From the NCBI RefSeq assembly GCF_009711415.1, contig NZ_SMLZ01000093.1, forward strand, positions 1-64,000: 64,000 nucleotides of DNA. The letters run 5' to 3'. Within the stretch, counting starts at the first letter, position 1. Each line of letters starts with the position of its first letter. The notes under the pieces were generated by a model, which was given only the letters and a program-made list of their open reading frames with translations, had not been told where the DNA came from and ran no database searches. This document shows, piece after piece, positions 9,371-20,326 of the stretch. The stretch is from Roseibium denhamense. GTDB taxonomy: Bacteria; Pseudomonadota; Alphaproteobacteria; Rhizobiales; Stappiaceae. The position numbers and the translations under genes were made by a program.

Positions 9371-9802
9371 TTATTTCTGCTGTGCGGAAGGCGGTTGCGG
9401 CCAGTCGGCAGGCCATGCGCTTATAACGACAAAAGCTTGCGCCAAAGGGAAATCGTCGGTGATGGTAAGATCGATCGCGGGCGTGAACCCTTCGGGCGTC
9501 ATGGCTTTCAGTCTTTCTGCTGCCCCGCCCGTTAGCACGATTGTCGGTTTTCCTGACGGCAAATTGACCACGCCCATTTCCCGCCAGGCGACACCCATAC
9601 GGATGCCGCTGCCGAGCGCCTTCGACACAGCCTCTTTGGCGGCAAAGCGTTTTGCGTAAGAGGCTGCCCGTTCCGCCCTTCGGTCCGACTTGGTCCGCTC
9701 GACCTCGGTGAACACGCGATTGGTGAACCGCTCGCCAAACCGCTCAAGCGTCTTTTCAATTCTACGGATATCGATCAGGTCGCTTCCGATGCCAAGGATC
9801 AT
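9371..9802 (-). CDS. acpS: Holo-[acyl-carrier-protein] synthase
   Basis: AcpS transfers the 4'-phosphopantetheine arm of CoA to the acyl carrier protein, switching on fatty acid synthesis. The protein has 143 residues and begins [15 protein letters not shown], which carries the Mg-binding aspartate. The second signature [14 protein letters not shown] follows. I chose ATG 9802 rather than the in-frame upstream GTG at 9838 because the family starts at this motif. It lies 115 bases upstream of lepB in the same orientation. Confidence 0.95.
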   Translation of the reverse strand: MILGIGSDLIDIRRIEKTLERFGERFTNRVFTEVERTKSDRRAERAASYAKRFAAKEAVSKALGSGIRMGVAWREMGVVNLPSGKPTIVLTGGAAERLKAMTPEGFTPAIDLTITDDFPLAQAFVVISAWPADWPQPPSAQQK

Positions 9803-9864
9803 GTCATTTCTGCCCAGAAAAGCCGTCGTGCAAGGCACCTACATGGCCATCTGGACCACATGGT

Positions 9865-10467
9865 TCAAGCATGCGGGTCATCTTCCATCGCCCGCGCGGG
9901 ATGGGGAAACAAGCGCCGCTTCTTCTTCTCAATGGTACGTTTGCGCCGCCGCTGATAAACCTCGACGCTTTTGTAAACCGCAAAATAGGAGACGGTAGCG
10001 AGCACGAGACCTAGCGGAATTGCGCCGATAAACATGGGTTTCAGCATGGGCCATAGCGCGTCGAACGATTTTTCAAAAAGCCCGTGCTGAAACTGCTGGT
10101 GCACTTCCTGCGGACCAGCGTCCGATGTCCGGCCATGCAACACCCACTGGCCAATCTTGAAGGTGACAGCCCAGATGAACGGAAACGTGATCGGATTGCC
10201 AATCGAAGTGCCGAGCGCTGCGGCAATCATGTTGCCGCGCATGAGGTAGGCGACCGCAAACGCTGTCAGGAAATGAAAGCCGATCAACGGGGTGCAGGAC
10301 GCAAAGGCTCCGCATGCAAATCCGATGGCAATCGCATGCGGAGTGGCCGTCAGCCGGAGGACGCGCTTTCCAAGATAACGTGTGGATCGTGACCAGCTGT
10401 GCCGCGGCCAGACAGCAACCCGCATGCGCTCAAGGCGCGTGGGACTATGGCGGCGGCGGAACAACAT
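9865..10467 (-). CDS. DUF2062 domain-containing membrane protein
   Basis: This 200-residue protein has a basic N-terminus, then the DUF2062 pattern T-P-H-A-I-A-I-G-F-A-C-G-A-F and a G-N-P-I-T-F-P motif, with three or four hydrophobic segments and a very basic tail (R-R-R-K-R-T-I-E-K-K-K-R-R). The function is unknown. The family is found widely in proteobacteria, and in this group it commonly sits next to pyrE and acpS as it does here. The start is ATG 10467, 23 bases after the pyrE stop, so co-transcription is likely. Confidence 0.85.
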   Translation of the reverse strand: MLFRRRHSPTRLERMRVAVWPRHSWSRSTRYLGKRVLRLTATPHAIAIGFACGAFASCTPLIGFHFLTAFAVAYLMRGNMIAAALGTSIGNPITFPFIWAVTFKIGQWVLHGRTSDAGPQEVHQQFQHGLFEKSFDALWPMLKPMFIGAIPLGLVLATVSYFAVYKSVEVYQRRRKRTIEKKKRRLFPHPARAMEDDPHA

Positions 10468-10490
10468 ATGTTTGCGGTATCCCGGTTGGG

Positions 10491-11072
10491 TTAGCTGAGG
10501 CCGCGGCTTCCCGGCTTGACGGCCGGAAGAGACGCGAGCTCTGGTGGCAAATTGTCCGGTTCGTATGCCGGAACCTTGTATTCTGTCAGAGCGACCAGTG
10601 GAACGCCCGTATCAGCTTCGCCGCCCGACCGATCAATCAGGCAGCAAACAGCCACCACTTCAGCACCAAGAGATTTCAGTGAAGTTACCGTTTCCCGGCA
10701 GGACAGGCCTGTGGTTACGATATCTTCGACAATAACCACCCGAGCCCCTTTTGGCATCTCAAACCGGCGCAGGCGGAACTCGCCGTCCTCGCGCTCCACC
10801 CACATTGCCGGGACACCAAGGTGCCGTGCCGTTTCATAGCCGGGAATGAGACCGCCGAGCGCGGGGGACACGATATAGTCGATTTGTCCAAGGCCCGCTT
10901 GCGCAATCTTGTCCGCCAGCGCCTTGCAAAGCTTCTCGGTCTTGTCCGGATACATGAAAACACGGGCTTTTTGCAGAAAGACCGGGCTCCGCAGGCCGGA
11001 GGTCAAAATGAAATGCCCTTCAAGAATGGCGCCTGCTTCTCTGAAAACGGTAAGGACCTCGTCACGGGTCAT
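10491..11072 (-). CDS. pyrE: Orotate phosphoribosyltransferase
   Basis: PyrE joins orotate to PRPP to form orotidine 5'-phosphate, the fifth step of UMP synthesis. The PRPP-binding loop is visible as [11 protein letters not shown], and the substrate loop region as [13 protein letters not shown] chose ATG 11072 (193 residues) because an AAAGGA Shine-Dalgarno lies 9-10 bases upstream; ATG 11081 and GTG 11096 are in-frame alternatives. It follows rsh closely in the same direction. Confidence 0.93.
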   Translation of the reverse strand: MTRDEVLTVFREAGAILEGHFILTSGLRSPVFLQKARVFMYPDKTEKLCKALADKIAQAGLGQIDYIVSPALGGLIPGYETARHLGVPAMWVEREDGEFRLRRFEMPKGARVVIVEDIVTTGLSCRETVTSLKSLGAEVVAVCCLIDRSGGEADTGVPLVALTEYKVPAYEPDNLPPELASLPAVKPGSRGLS

Positions 11073-11100
11073 CTTAAACATCCTTTCATCTCGCACGTAC

Positions 11101-13347
11101 TCAACCGTTTACACGCGAGACGCTTGAAACATTGGGCTTGGTTCGCAACTGATTGATAATCCGGTTGAGGTGTTTCAGGTCCCAGACTTCAAGGTCAATA
11201 ACCATCTGGTGGAAGTCCGGAGCTCGCTGCACCATTTTCACATTGTCTATGTTTCCGCTGTTCTCACCGATGATTTGCGCAATTGCCGCAAGGGAGCCGG
11301 GCTCGTTTGCAGCGGAAATGTCAAGGCGGGCGGGAAACCGTTCCGGGTTGTTGATGTCGATATCCCAGCGCACGTCCACCCATCGTTCGGTCTGGTCATC
11401 AAACTCCTTCAACGAAGGAGATTGTATCGGATAGATGGTCAGCCCCTCTGAGGGGGTCAAGATGCCGACAATGCGGTCTCCGGGAACAGCGCCGCCGTCT
11501 GGGGCGAAGGACACCGGGATGTCGCCGGACAAGCCGCGGATTGGCAATGCCGGGCCGCTTGCATCACCATCTGGTGAAGAAACGTTCGCGCTCTCGTCCG
11601 AAAGTCCACTGGGCGGTATGCGGAACTTGAGGCCGTACCCCTGTTTCAGGCCGAACCAGCCCTCCTCGGATGGCGGGCCTGGAACTGCAACCCGCTCGTC
11701 CTGATAGTCCGGGTGGGCGGACTTCAGCACATTTTGCGCTGTGATATCACCGCGGCCGACAGCCGCCAGCAGATCGGCGACACTGCTCACGCTGTGCTCG
11801 TTCAAAACTGCTTCCAGCAGGTCCTCAGAATAGACCTTGGACGCCCGGTCAAAGGCGCGTTTTAGAATGTGCTCGCCGAGCGCACCATATTGCTTTCGAA
11901 CCGATTCCCGCGTCGCCCGCCGTATCGCCGCCCTGGCCTTGCCTGTGACTGCGATGGCTTCCCAGGCAGGCGGGGGTGTTTGCGACTGCGAGCGGATAAT
12001 GTCGACTTCATCGCCGTTATGAAGTTCCGTTACAAGCGGCATGATCTTGCCGTTGACCTTGCAGCCAACGCATGTGTTGCCGATGCCGGTGTGAACGGCG
12101 TAAGCAAAGTCGATTGGCGTGGCGCCGCGCGGCAGCGCGATCAACCGGCCTTTCGGCGTAAAACAGAAAACCTGATCGTGGAAAAGCTCGAGTTTCGTAT
12201 TCTCAAGAAACTCTTCCGGCGTGTCGCCCTGGGCAAGCAGCTCCGTGGTCCGGCGGAGCCATTCGAAGGCGCGGCAGTCCTCGCTATGACGGGCAATGTT
12301 CCGGCCGCCAAACTCGCCGTCCTTATAAAGAGCATGCGCCGCGATGCCGTATTCGGCAATCCGGTCCATGGTGATGGTCCGGATTTGCAGTTCAACACGT
12401 TGCCGCGATGGTCCTACAATCGTGGTGTGGATCGACTTGTAGTCGTTCTGCTTGGGCGTTGAGATGTAATCCTTGAACCGGCCTGGCACGGTCGGCCACG
12501 TTGTGTGAATAACACCGAGAACCCGGTAACAGGCCTCCATGGTCCCGACCGTGACCCGGAAGCCATAGATGTCTGACAGCTGTTCAAACCCGATCGCCTT
12601 GCGCTGCATCTTCCGGAAGATGGAGTAGGGCCGCTTTTCCCGGCCCTTGACCAAAGCTGCCATGCCGCGATCCGAGAGGCGCTCGGTGAGCGTCTGTTCA
12701 ATGCTTGCAATCAGATCCCGGTTGCGTTCCCGCAGGTCCGCCAGGCGTTCTGTGATCGTCTCGTAGGCTTCGGGATTGAGTGTGCGGAAGGAGATGTCCT
12801 CCAGCTCCTCGCGCATGTCATGCATGCCCATGCGGCCGGCAAGTGGCGCATAGATCTCCATGGTCTCTTCAGCAATGCGGCCACGTTTGTGCTCCGGCAT
12901 ATGCCCAAGGGTGCGCATGTTGTGCAGGCGGTCCGCGAGTTTGACCAAAAGCACGCGCACATCATCTGCAATCGCAAGCAGGAGTTTGCGGAAATTCTCC
13001 GCCTGCTTGGCCTTCTGCGACACCAGATCCAGCCTTTTGATCTTGGTAAGACCATCCACGAGCTTTCCGATTTCCTCGCCGAACAAGGAATCTATCTCGG
13101 TTCGCGTTGCGTCTGTGTCTTCAATCGTGTCGTGGAGCAGGGCGACGGCAATCGTGGCATCGTCCAGCCGTAGATCGGTGAGGATCGCCGCCACTTCGAG
13201 GGGATGGGAAAAGTAGGGGTCGCCAGAGGCCCGCATCTGGGAGCCATGCTTTTGCATGGCATAGACATAAGCCTTGTTGAGCAAGGCTTCATCAGCATCT
13301 GGATTGTAGCGCGTTACCCGTTCGACGAGTTCGTACTGACGCATCAT
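11101..13347 (-). CDS. rsh: Bifunctional (p)ppGpp synthetase/hydrolase (Rsh)
   Basis: This is the single long RelA/SpoT homologue typical of alphaproteobacteria, which makes and degrades the alarmone (p)ppGpp. In the 748 residues, the HD hydrolase domain has His48 and the His72-Asp73 pair in L-L-H-D-T-I-E-D. The synthetase domain carries [18 protein letters not shown] from about residue 290. The R-x-K-D form, rather than E-x-D-D, marks the bifunctional type. A TGS domain (about 390-450) and a C-terminal ACT domain (about 670-745) complete it. It lies about 110 bases downstream of rpoZ, a conserved pairing. Confidence 0.96.
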   Translation of the reverse strand: MMRQYELVERVTRYNPDADEALLNKAYVYAMQKHGSQMRASGDPYFSHPLEVAAILTDLRLDDATIAVALLHDTIEDTDATRTEIDSLFGEEIGKLVDGLTKIKRLDLVSQKAKQAENFRKLLLAIADDVRVLLVKLADRLHNMRTLGHMPEHKRGRIAEETMEIYAPLAGRMGMHDMREELEDISFRTLNPEAYETITERLADLRERNRDLIASIEQTLTERLSDRGMAALVKGREKRPYSIFRKMQRKAIGFEQLSDIYGFRVTVGTMEACYRVLGVIHTTWPTVPGRFKDYISTPKQNDYKSIHTTIVGPSRQRVELQIRTITMDRIAEYGIAAHALYKDGEFGGRNIARHSEDCRAFEWLRRTTELLAQGDTPEEFLENTKLELFHDQVFCFTPKGRLIALPRGATPIDFAYAVHTGIGNTCVGCKVNGKIMPLVTELHNGDEVDIIRSQSQTPPPAWEAIAVTGKARAAIRRATRESVRKQYGALGEHILKRAFDRASKVYSEDLLEAVLNEHSVSSVADLLAAVGRGDITAQNVLKSAHPDYQDERVAVPGPPSEEGWFGLKQGYGLKFRIPPSGLSDESANVSSPDGDASGPALPIRGLSGDIPVSFAPDGGAVPGDRIVGILTPSEGLTIYPIQSPSLKEFDDQTERWVDVRWDIDINNPERFPARLDISAANEPGSLAAIAQIIGENSGNIDNVKMVQRAPDFHQMVIDLEVWDLKHLNRIINQLRTKPNVSSVSRVNG

Positions 13348-13458
13348 CGCCGTGATCGTCTCATGCTACCGGCTGGTTGGCTGCGGTAAAGAAATAAAGC
13401 ACCAGAGCGCGGTCGGTGTCCCGGCGCGCTCTGGCATAATCTACAAGCCGGTTGACGC

Positions 13459-13860
13459 TTAGATGTCGTCGGTGCGCTCCGGCGGCACGAGGCCTTCCAG
13501 GCCCCGCAGAAGGTCTTCCTCGGACATGCGGTCGAATTCGACAGCGCTGTCATCCACATTGTTGACCTGGGTCGCCTGGTTCTGTTGGCCAACGGCAACG
13601 ACAGGAACGGCCTCAGCCTCAGGCTCATCCACTTCAACATATTTTTGAAGCGAATGAATGAGGTCTTCCTTCATGTCTTCCGGGCTGACGGTCTGCTCGG
13701 CGATCTCGCGAAGAGCAACGACAGGGTTTTTGTCGTTGTCCCGATCGATTGTCAGCGGAGAACCGCTCGAAATCATGCGAGCGCGGTGCGCAGCAAGCAG
13801 CACCAGCTCAAACCGGTTTTCGACCTTGTCGATGCAGTCCTCGACGGTCACGCGCGCCAT
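13459..13860 (-). CDS. rpoZ: RNA polymerase omega subunit
   Basis: Omega stabilises the beta-prime subunit of RNA polymerase and, in many proteobacteria, forms part of a ppGpp site. The 133-residue protein begins [28 protein letters not shown], the omega signature. The acidic C-terminal extension is typical of alphaproteobacteria. The start is ATG 13860 with a GGAGA Shine-Dalgarno. It is first in the long minus-strand block that continues with rsh. Confidence 0.96.
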   Translation of the reverse strand: MARVTVEDCIDKVENRFELVLLAAHRARMISSGSPLTIDRDNDKNPVVALREIAEQTVSPEDMKEDLIHSLQKYVEVDEPEAEAVPVVAVGQQNQATQVNNVDDSAVEFDRMSEEDLLRGLEGLVPPERTDDI

Positions 13861-13900
13861 ACGACGTCTCCATAAGCTTAAATGAACTTGAAAGATCAGC

Positions 13901-13929
13901 GTATAGAGACCCGGCCGGTAAAAAGCAAG
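13901..13929 (-). promoter_or_regulatory. Sigma-70-type promoter of rpoZ
   Basis: On the minus strand, CTTGCT (13929-13924) and CTATAC (13906-13901) are separated by 17 bases. This is a good match to the alphaproteobacterial housekeeping consensus. Transcription would start near 13894, giving a short leader of about 34 bases before rpoZ. It probably drives rpoZ-rsh and perhaps the genes beyond. Confidence 0.7.
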
Positions 13930-14092
13930 CCCCTGTCAGAATTCGGAAAGGACCATATCTAACACTGGAAATCGCATGGTTTTTGCCGTTCGAGCCAGCT
14001 TTTGCGTTGCAGCTGTATCACAGAATGGTGTACGCCCATTGCATGGTCTAAAGAAGAATCTAAATGACCGCAGGGAACAATGAAAACAATAA

Positions 14093-14130
14093 GCTGTTTG
14101 TTGAGGTCAAACAAACTACAACCAAACAGC
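14093..14130 (+). promoter_or_regulatory. Strong hairpin upstream of the NYN-domain gene
   Basis: The arm GCTGTTTGTTG (14093-14103) pairs with CAACCAAACAGC (14119-14130) apart from one bulged C. A second, inner pairing (GTTTGTT 14096-14102 with AACAAAC 14110-14116) competes with it. The element lies about 110 bases before the NYN gene start and has no U-tract. It could be an operator, a leader structure or part of a small RNA. The rest of the 13861-14241 spacer shows only the rpoZ promoter. Confidence 0.4.
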
Positions 14131-14241
14131 AACGTATGCGTTAAAGCCAGTTGATTGCGTTGTGATTTCGTTGGTGGGTATTCGAAGTCCGTTTTGCAAA
14201 TCTGTGATCAGCGCATACTACTTGGAAAGGTTTCAGTAAAG

Positions 14242-14835
14242 ATGTTTGATGCGCGCGAAAAAGTTGCTTTGTTTATTGATGGGGCAAATCTTTATTCGAC
14301 CGCTAAGGCAATCGGTTTCGATATCGATTACAAGCGGCTCTTAAAAGAGTTCCAAGGGCAGGCATATCTTCTTCGGGCTTATTACTACACCGCTCTTATT
14401 GAAGATCAGGAATACTCTTCCATTCGTCCGCTGATCGATTGGCTAGACTATAACGGATACAAGGTTATCACGAAGCCTGTTAAGGAGTTCGTAGACAGCG
14501 CCGGTCGCCGTAAGGTCAAAGGCAATATGGACATCGAGTTGGCTGTTGATGCGATGGAGCTTGTTGATTCCGTCGACCATGTGGTCCTGTTTTCCGGCGA
14601 CGGCGATTTCCGGTCGCTTGTGGAAGCACTCCAGCGCAAGGGCCGCAAGGTTAGTGTCGTCTCAACGCTCAAAACACAGCCCCCAATGATCGCCGATGAT
14701 CTGCGCAGGCAAGCCGACCATTTCATCGACCTTGCAAGCCTTGCGAACAAGATCGGCCGCGACCCGTCTGAACGTCCCGTCCGTCCTCAGGCACCGTCTC
14801 AGATGGATGATGACGAAGACGACGACGATTACTAA
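14242..14835 (+). CDS. NYN domain protein (LabA/DUF88 family)
   Basis: This is a 197-residue predicted RNase-like protein of the PIN superfamily. Acidic residues of the NYN active site are visible in A-L-F-I-D-G-A-N-L-Y, in K-G-N-M-D-I-E-L-A-V-D and in L-F-S-G-D-G-D-F. The protein ends in a Pro-rich stretch and a strongly acidic tail (D-D-D-E-D-D-D-D-Y). The family is related to cyanobacterial LabA; in this order it usually sits near rpoZ. The RNA target is unknown. I chose ATG 14242 because GGAAAGG lies 11 bases upstream. A uracil-DNA glycosylase starts 28 bases after the stop. Confidence 0.85.
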   Translation: MFDAREKVALFIDGANLYSTAKAIGFDIDYKRLLKEFQGQAYLLRAYYYTALIEDQEYSSIRPLIDWLDYNGYKVITKPVKEFVDSAGRRKVKGNMDIELAVDAMELVDSVDHVVLFSGDGDFRSLVEALQRKGRKVSVVSTLKTQPPMIADDLRRQADHFIDLASLANKIGRDPSERPVRPQAPSQMDDDEDDDDY

Positions 14836-14863
14836 TACGAGCACGAATTCGACGGCTGCCGAT

Positions 14864-15517
14864 ATGCATGACATTCAGCCGACAGAGCCGCCGGTGGATT
14901 GCCAGGCCTGTGCGAGGCTCGTTGACTTGAGGCGTCAGCTTCAGGACCAGTTTCCCGATTGGCACAACGCTCCAGTTCCGACCTTCACAGCGCCGGAGCC
15001 AAGTCTTCTCGTTGTCGGTCTTGCGCCTGGAATGAAGGGAGCCAATTGCACGGGCCGCCCCTTTACCGGCGATTATGCCGGTGACCTTCTCTACAAGACA
15101 ATGCTTGAATTCGGCTTTGCGGAAGGCGTTTATCAGGCCCGGCCGGATGACGGGCTCGTTCTGAAAGACGCCATGATTACCAATGCGGTCCGGTGTCTTC
15201 CGCCGCAAAACAAGCCGACTGGCGAAGAGATCAAGAATTGCCGCCCGTATTTGCTCGCAACACTTGACGCGAACCCGTCGGTGCGGGCCGTTCTCGCGCT
15301 TGGACGGATCGCTCACGATACTTTTTTGACTGCGCTGAACCTGCGTAAAGCTCTTTTCCCCTTCGCTCATGGGGCCGCTCATAAGTTGCCCGGCACGAAC
15401 CTTACCATGTTCGATAGCTATCACTGCTCACGATACAACACGAATACCGGCCGGTTGACCGAAGACATGTTCCGGTCCGTGTTCAATGGGATCAGGGAGC
15501 ATATTCCGCACGAGTGA
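14864..15517 (+). CDS. Uracil-DNA glycosylase, family 5 (UdgB-like)
   Basis: This is a 217-residue base-excision repair enzyme. The N-terminal C-Q-A-C-A-R-L and later Cys residues (A-V-R-C-L-P-P and N-C-R-P-Y) match the iron-sulfur cluster ligands of families 4 and 5. Motif 1 reads V-G-L-A-P-G-M-K-G-A-N with T-G-R-P-F-T-G-D, which points to family 5. The second motif reads S-Y-H-C-S-R-Y-N-T-N-T-G-R-L-T. Family 5 enzymes remove uracil, and often hypoxanthine and other deaminated bases. I chose ATG 14864; upstream in-frame sequence overlaps the NYN gene and looks non-homologous. It is probably co-transcribed with the NYN gene. Confidence 0.85.
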   Translation: MHDIQPTEPPVDCQACARLVDLRRQLQDQFPDWHNAPVPTFTAPEPSLLVVGLAPGMKGANCTGRPFTGDYAGDLLYKTMLEFGFAEGVYQARPDDGLVLKDAMITNAVRCLPPQNKPTGEEIKNCRPYLLATLDANPSVRAVLALGRIAHDTFLTALNLRKALFPFAHGAAHKLPGTNLTMFDSYHCSRYNTNTGRLTEDMFRSVFNGIREHIPHE

Positions 15518-15549
15518 TTGCGGGACTTGGGCGTTGGGGCTGGTCCGGT

Positions 15550-16299
15550 TTACTCGACGGGCACGACCCATCCGTTCGGGCCGAGATGCTCTTGCGGTTT
15601 GAAGCGGGACTTGTAGGCCATCTTCTGGGACCCATCGACCCAATATCCCAAATAGACATAGGGAAGCCGCATCTTCTGGGCGCGCACGATATGGTCCAGA
15701 ATCATGTAGGTCCCAAGCGGCGTATCCTTGAAGGCCGGGTCATAAAAGGAATAGACCATCGACAATCCGTCGGAGAGCTGGTCGCTCAACGCTACGCCGA
15801 GCAGGGACCCGTCGCCTATACCCGTTATGAAACTGTCGGGACCGCGCCTGCGGTACTCCAGGACGAGTGTTTCGACATGGGTGTCCTCGACCATCATGGC
15901 ATAGTCGAGAATGCTCATCTCCGTCATTCCGCCATCCTCGTGGCGGGTCAGGAGATAATCGCGGAACAGATCGTATTGTTCGGCTGAGGGGCTGGCCGGA
16001 AGGCGGGCGCCGACAATGTTCGCACCGTCTTTCCACACGCGTTTGAGGGATTTTGTCCATTTGAAATCGTGGGCGCGCACCCTGATCGAAATGCAGGACT
16101 GGCAGTTTTCGCAGGCCGGGCGGTAGGCAATGTTCTGACTGCGGCGGAAGCCGCCCTGGGTCAGCACTTCATTGAGGGCAGGGGCGCCATGGCCAACCAG
16201 GTGCGTGAAGACTTTCCGCTCCTGTTTGCCCTCAAGATAAGGGCAGGGCGCAGGTGCGGTCAGATAAAATTGCGGATGATCCGTCGGATGCCGTGTCAC
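15550..16299 (-). CDS. bpt: Aspartate/glutamate leucyltransferase (Bpt)
   Basis: Bpt moves leucine from Leu-tRNA onto proteins with N-terminal Asp or Glu, marking them for ClpAP through the N-degron pathway. The 249 residues show the conserved C-P-Y-L-E-G, the [18 protein letters not shown] cysteine cluster, and [15 protein letters not shown]. The length is normal for the family. The start is GTG 16299. It lies 31 bases downstream of the SLC13 transporter gene on the same strand. Confidence 0.93.
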   Translation of the reverse strand: MTRHPTDHPQFYLTAPAPCPYLEGKQERKVFTHLVGHGAPALNEVLTQGGFRRSQNIAYRPACENCQSCISIRVRAHDFKWTKSLKRVWKDGANIVGARLPASPSAEQYDLFRDYLLTRHEDGGMTEMSILDYAMMVEDTHVETLVLEYRRRGPDSFITGIGDGSLLGVALSDQLSDGLSMVYSFYDPAFKDTPLGTYMILDHIVRAQKMRLPYVYLGYWVDGSQKMAYKSRFKPQEHLGPNGWVVPVE

Positions 16300-16330
16300 C
16301 TTTTAATCCCGCAGCGCATCAAACCAAGTC

Positions 16331-18172
16331 TCACAGTCCATAGTACCATGGAGCGACTAGTGAGAACGTCAACCATAAGATAAGAGCAAGCGGGACGCCA
16401 GCCCGGACAAAATCAATGAAACGATAGTGTCCGGGGCCCATCACGATGAGGTTCGTTTGGTATCCGATGGGCGTTGCAAATGATGTATTGGCCGCAATGA
16501 TGAGGCAAACGACGAAAGCTTCGGGGGATTGCCCTATCTGGTCTGCAAGATTGATTGCAACCGGTGTGAACAGAACGGCTGCGGCATTGTTGGATAGGAA
16601 GTTCGTGAGGATCATCACAATAAAGAACAAAGCCGACAGAATGACCGGCGCGGAGGCGCCGTCAAGCATAAAGGCGAGGCCAGAGGCGATCGCTGTGGCA
16701 CCGCCGGTCGATTCGAGGGCAACCGCAGCGGCTAGAGATGCCCCGATCAGCATGAAGATCCTGCTGTCGATTGCGCGCATTGCCTGCCGGATGTTGAGGC
16801 AGCCCGAAGCGATCATGGCAAAGGTTCCCGCGACTGCAGTCGAGACGATCGGGACCAGCCCGCTGGCGGCAAGCGCCACGACGCAGGTGAAAATCACCAA
16901 GGCTCGGGGCGCATAGCGTTTTCTGGGGACTTCGGTCATCGACCAGTCGAGAAGAAGGACATCGCGGTTGCCGCGCAAGCGCGCAATTTCCGCCTCGCTT
17001 CCCGCGACCAGCAAGACGTCGCCAGCCTCCATGCGGATGTCGTTCATAGCCATGCGCGGCATGCGGCTGCGGCGCTGGATGCCCATCACCAGACATCCGG
17101 TCTCGGTATAAAAACCCGATTGCGGCAACGTCCGGCCCATGAGCCGCGAGGCCGGGGCGACAACCACTTCGGCGAGACTTATTGTGCCGGGGGCTGGGGG
17201 CGCAGCTGTTGCCTCTCTTGCGTTGCCATTTGTGTCTGTGTCCGCCTCCATCAGCGGCTGCCGCCGGGCAAGCGCGTTGGCAAGAGCGGTCCTGGTCGCT
17301 GCAACGATAACCGTGTCGCCGGGCTTCAAGGTGACATTCTCAAACGGCGGGAGGAGCGGTTTTTGGCCCCGCTGAACCAGCCGGACGGTCATGTCCTTCA
17401 GCTGCGGGAACATGCCCGAGACGGCTTCGACGCCGCTCAGCGGGTGGCCATAGGTAATTTCGATCTGGGCGATAAACTGTTTGCCCGACGTCGACTGAAA
17501 CTCCTCTGCCATTGTTTTGCGTGGCTTCAGGAACTTTGGCATCACAAACAGCACGTAGATCGAGCCGACCGCGGCCAGGATGAGGCCGATAGGTGTGAAG
17601 CTGAAGAATGTCAGTTTCAGATCAGAGCTTTGTGCCGCAAAATTGGCAACCAGCAGGTTCGTCGACGAGCCGATCAGCGTCGTCATACCACCGAGGATCG
17701 CAATGAACGAGAGCGGCATCAACACCCGCGACGAGGATTGACCGATCGTGGCCGCAACAGCGGTCAGGATCGGGAGAAACATGACGACCACCGGCGTGTT
17801 GTTCAAAAACGCACTTAAAACAGCGACCACGATCAGGATCGGGACGGCTGCGTGTTTGGACCGCCCTCGGGTCCATTTCACAATGGTTTTGGCAGGCGCC
17901 TCTAGCGCATCGGTTTGAAACAGGGCCTGTCCGATGATCAACAAGCAGATCACCGTGATTAGCGCGGGATTTGCAAATCCGGCAAGAAACGCGCCCGTCG
18001 TGACCCGTGCCCCATCCGCGTCCATGATTGGAATGACGGAAAATATGGCAATGAAGGCAGTCACCGACCCGAGCGCAATCGTCTCAATCGCATAGCGCTC
18101 AAGCGCGTACAGGATAACGGTCGATGCGATGACCACGAAGGTCAGTGCCATGGCAATATCAACTGAGTGCAT
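16331..18172 (-). CDS. SLC13 family anion permease with two RCK_C domains
   Basis: This is a 613-residue inner-membrane transporter of the divalent anion:Na+ symporter superfamily. Membrane segments at both ends flank a cytoplasmic insert (about 215-400) with two TrkA-C-like ligand-binding domains; the pattern L-K-P-G-D-T-V-I-V-A-A and M-E-A-G-D-V-L-L-V-A-G occurs once in each. The SLC13 motifs L-N-N-T-P-V-V and S-N-N-A-A-A-V with I-G-S-S-T-N-L are seen. Substrates of relatives include sulfate, dicarboxylates and citrate; the substrate here cannot be told. The start is ATG 18172. The 276 bases upstream show no gene. Confidence 0.88.
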   Translation of the reverse strand: MHSVDIAMALTFVVIASTVILYALERYAIETIALGSVTAFIAIFSVIPIMDADGARVTTGAFLAGFANPALITVICLLIIGQALFQTDALEAPAKTIVKWTRGRSKHAAVPILIVVAVLSAFLNNTPVVVMFLPILTAVAATIGQSSSRVLMPLSFIAILGGMTTLIGSSTNLLVANFAAQSSDLKLTFFSFTPIGLILAAVGSIYVLFVMPKFLKPRKTMAEEFQSTSGKQFIAQIEITYGHPLSGVEAVSGMFPQLKDMTVRLVQRGQKPLLPPFENVTLKPGDTVIVAATRTALANALARRQPLMEADTDTNGNAREATAAPPAPGTISLAEVVVAPASRLMGRTLPQSGFYTETGCLVMGIQRRSRMPRMAMNDIRMEAGDVLLVAGSEAEIARLRGNRDVLLLDWSMTEVPRKRYAPRALVIFTCVVALAASGLVPIVSTAVAGTFAMIASGCLNIRQAMRAIDSRIFMLIGASLAAAVALESTGGATAIASGLAFMLDGASAPVILSALFFIVMILTNFLSNNAAAVLFTPVAINLADQIGQSPEAFVVCLIIAANTSFATPIGYQTNLIVMGPGHYRFIDFVRAGVPLALILWLTFSLVAPWYYGL

Positions 18173-18448
18173 TCACCCGCCTTGTCCCACCGAAGCCGGT
18201 CCCAGGAACGCGCACCTTAGAACAGGCGGGCGGAGGATTGAAAGAGCAAAGACTGGCCCGGTTGCCGCTTATGCGGCGCTATCATGTTGATAACCGGGCT
18301 TTTTCAGATCCAGAATGCCAATGGACTGAAACAGTGGGCCGAGGTTCACGATTTCCATGAAAAAACGGCACTAACCCAATGGGCTATAAGCCGGAAACCG
18401 CGCGCCCGTTTCCCGAAGAAACAAGCTGAGGCAAGTGCCTGAGGCCGT

Positions 18449-18976
18449 TTAGGCGGGGCGCGCGGAGAATTCGCGGTGATAGGCGGAGTTGATCACCACG
18501 GTCCCCAAAATGAGGTCATGAAGCAAGCGCTTGCGGTCCGAAAACAAGGAGACCAGTAGAACCAGCGGCGTGAGAAACGATACTGAGAACCAGAATAGGA
18601 TCGCATGAACGGCCGCCAGGAGCGGGTAGGGTTTGGCGCCGTACCACAAACGCATTTCCAGCCCCATGGCTCTCATGCCCAGGGTTGAGGCCGACGGGCC
18701 GCCAAGCGTCATGGCAACGTAGATCAACGCAACAGCGGTGGGCAGGATTGCATAAAGCAGAAACCCAAGGCCTAGTGTGAACACGCCCAGCACGAAAACG
18801 AGGATCCCCGCGCCGAAGGTCAGAAGGGCGATAACGATCAGATCGATCAGAAAGGCAAACATCCGCCGGCTGCGCACTCCGCTGAACAGTTCCGGGTTCA
18901 AGGCCGGGTCAAAGGCGTTCTGACGGCTGTGGTTGCTGGCGGTATCTGCTGACATTGTGGTCTTGTCCTCACTCAT
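18449..18976 (-). CDS. RDD family membrane protein
   Basis: This is a protein of about 175 residues with the RDD domain. The first helix carries R-R-M-F-A-F-L-I-D-L-I-V, where the Arg and two Asp of the family name sit in variant form. Two further hydrophobic stretches and a T-L-G-M-R-A-M-G-L-E motif follow. The role is unknown; some RDD proteins act as Na+/H+ antiporters. ATG 18976 is chosen; ATG 18955, with GAGGA about 10 bases upstream, is a good alternative. It is about 80 bases downstream of hemB. Confidence 0.8.
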   Translation of the reverse strand: MSEDKTTMSADTASNHSRQNAFDPALNPELFSGVRSRRMFAFLIDLIVIALLTFGAGILVFVLGVFTLGLGFLLYAILPTAVALIYVAMTLGGPSASTLGMRAMGLEMRLWYGAKPYPLLAAVHAILFWFSVSFLTPLVLLVSLFSDRKRLLHDLILGTVVINSAYHREFSARPA

Positions 18977-19059
18977 CTTGCCCATGGATGTAGGAGCGCC
19001 GGACGGGTTTCGCAATCTTCTGCCCGTGCTCCCTCATGGTGTCCAAAGGCAGGAGGCTC

Positions 19060-20271
<1,212 letters not shown>

Positions 20272-20326
20272 TCAGCGCGTGGAACGATCCAGATTCGCGG
20301 TGCTGAATACGGTCGGGAGGTTTGCC

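Noticed and set aside
17120-17818. Long plus-strand reading frame within the SLC13 gene
   Set aside because: It is an antisense shadow of a gene with a clear membrane-protein pattern on the minus strand.
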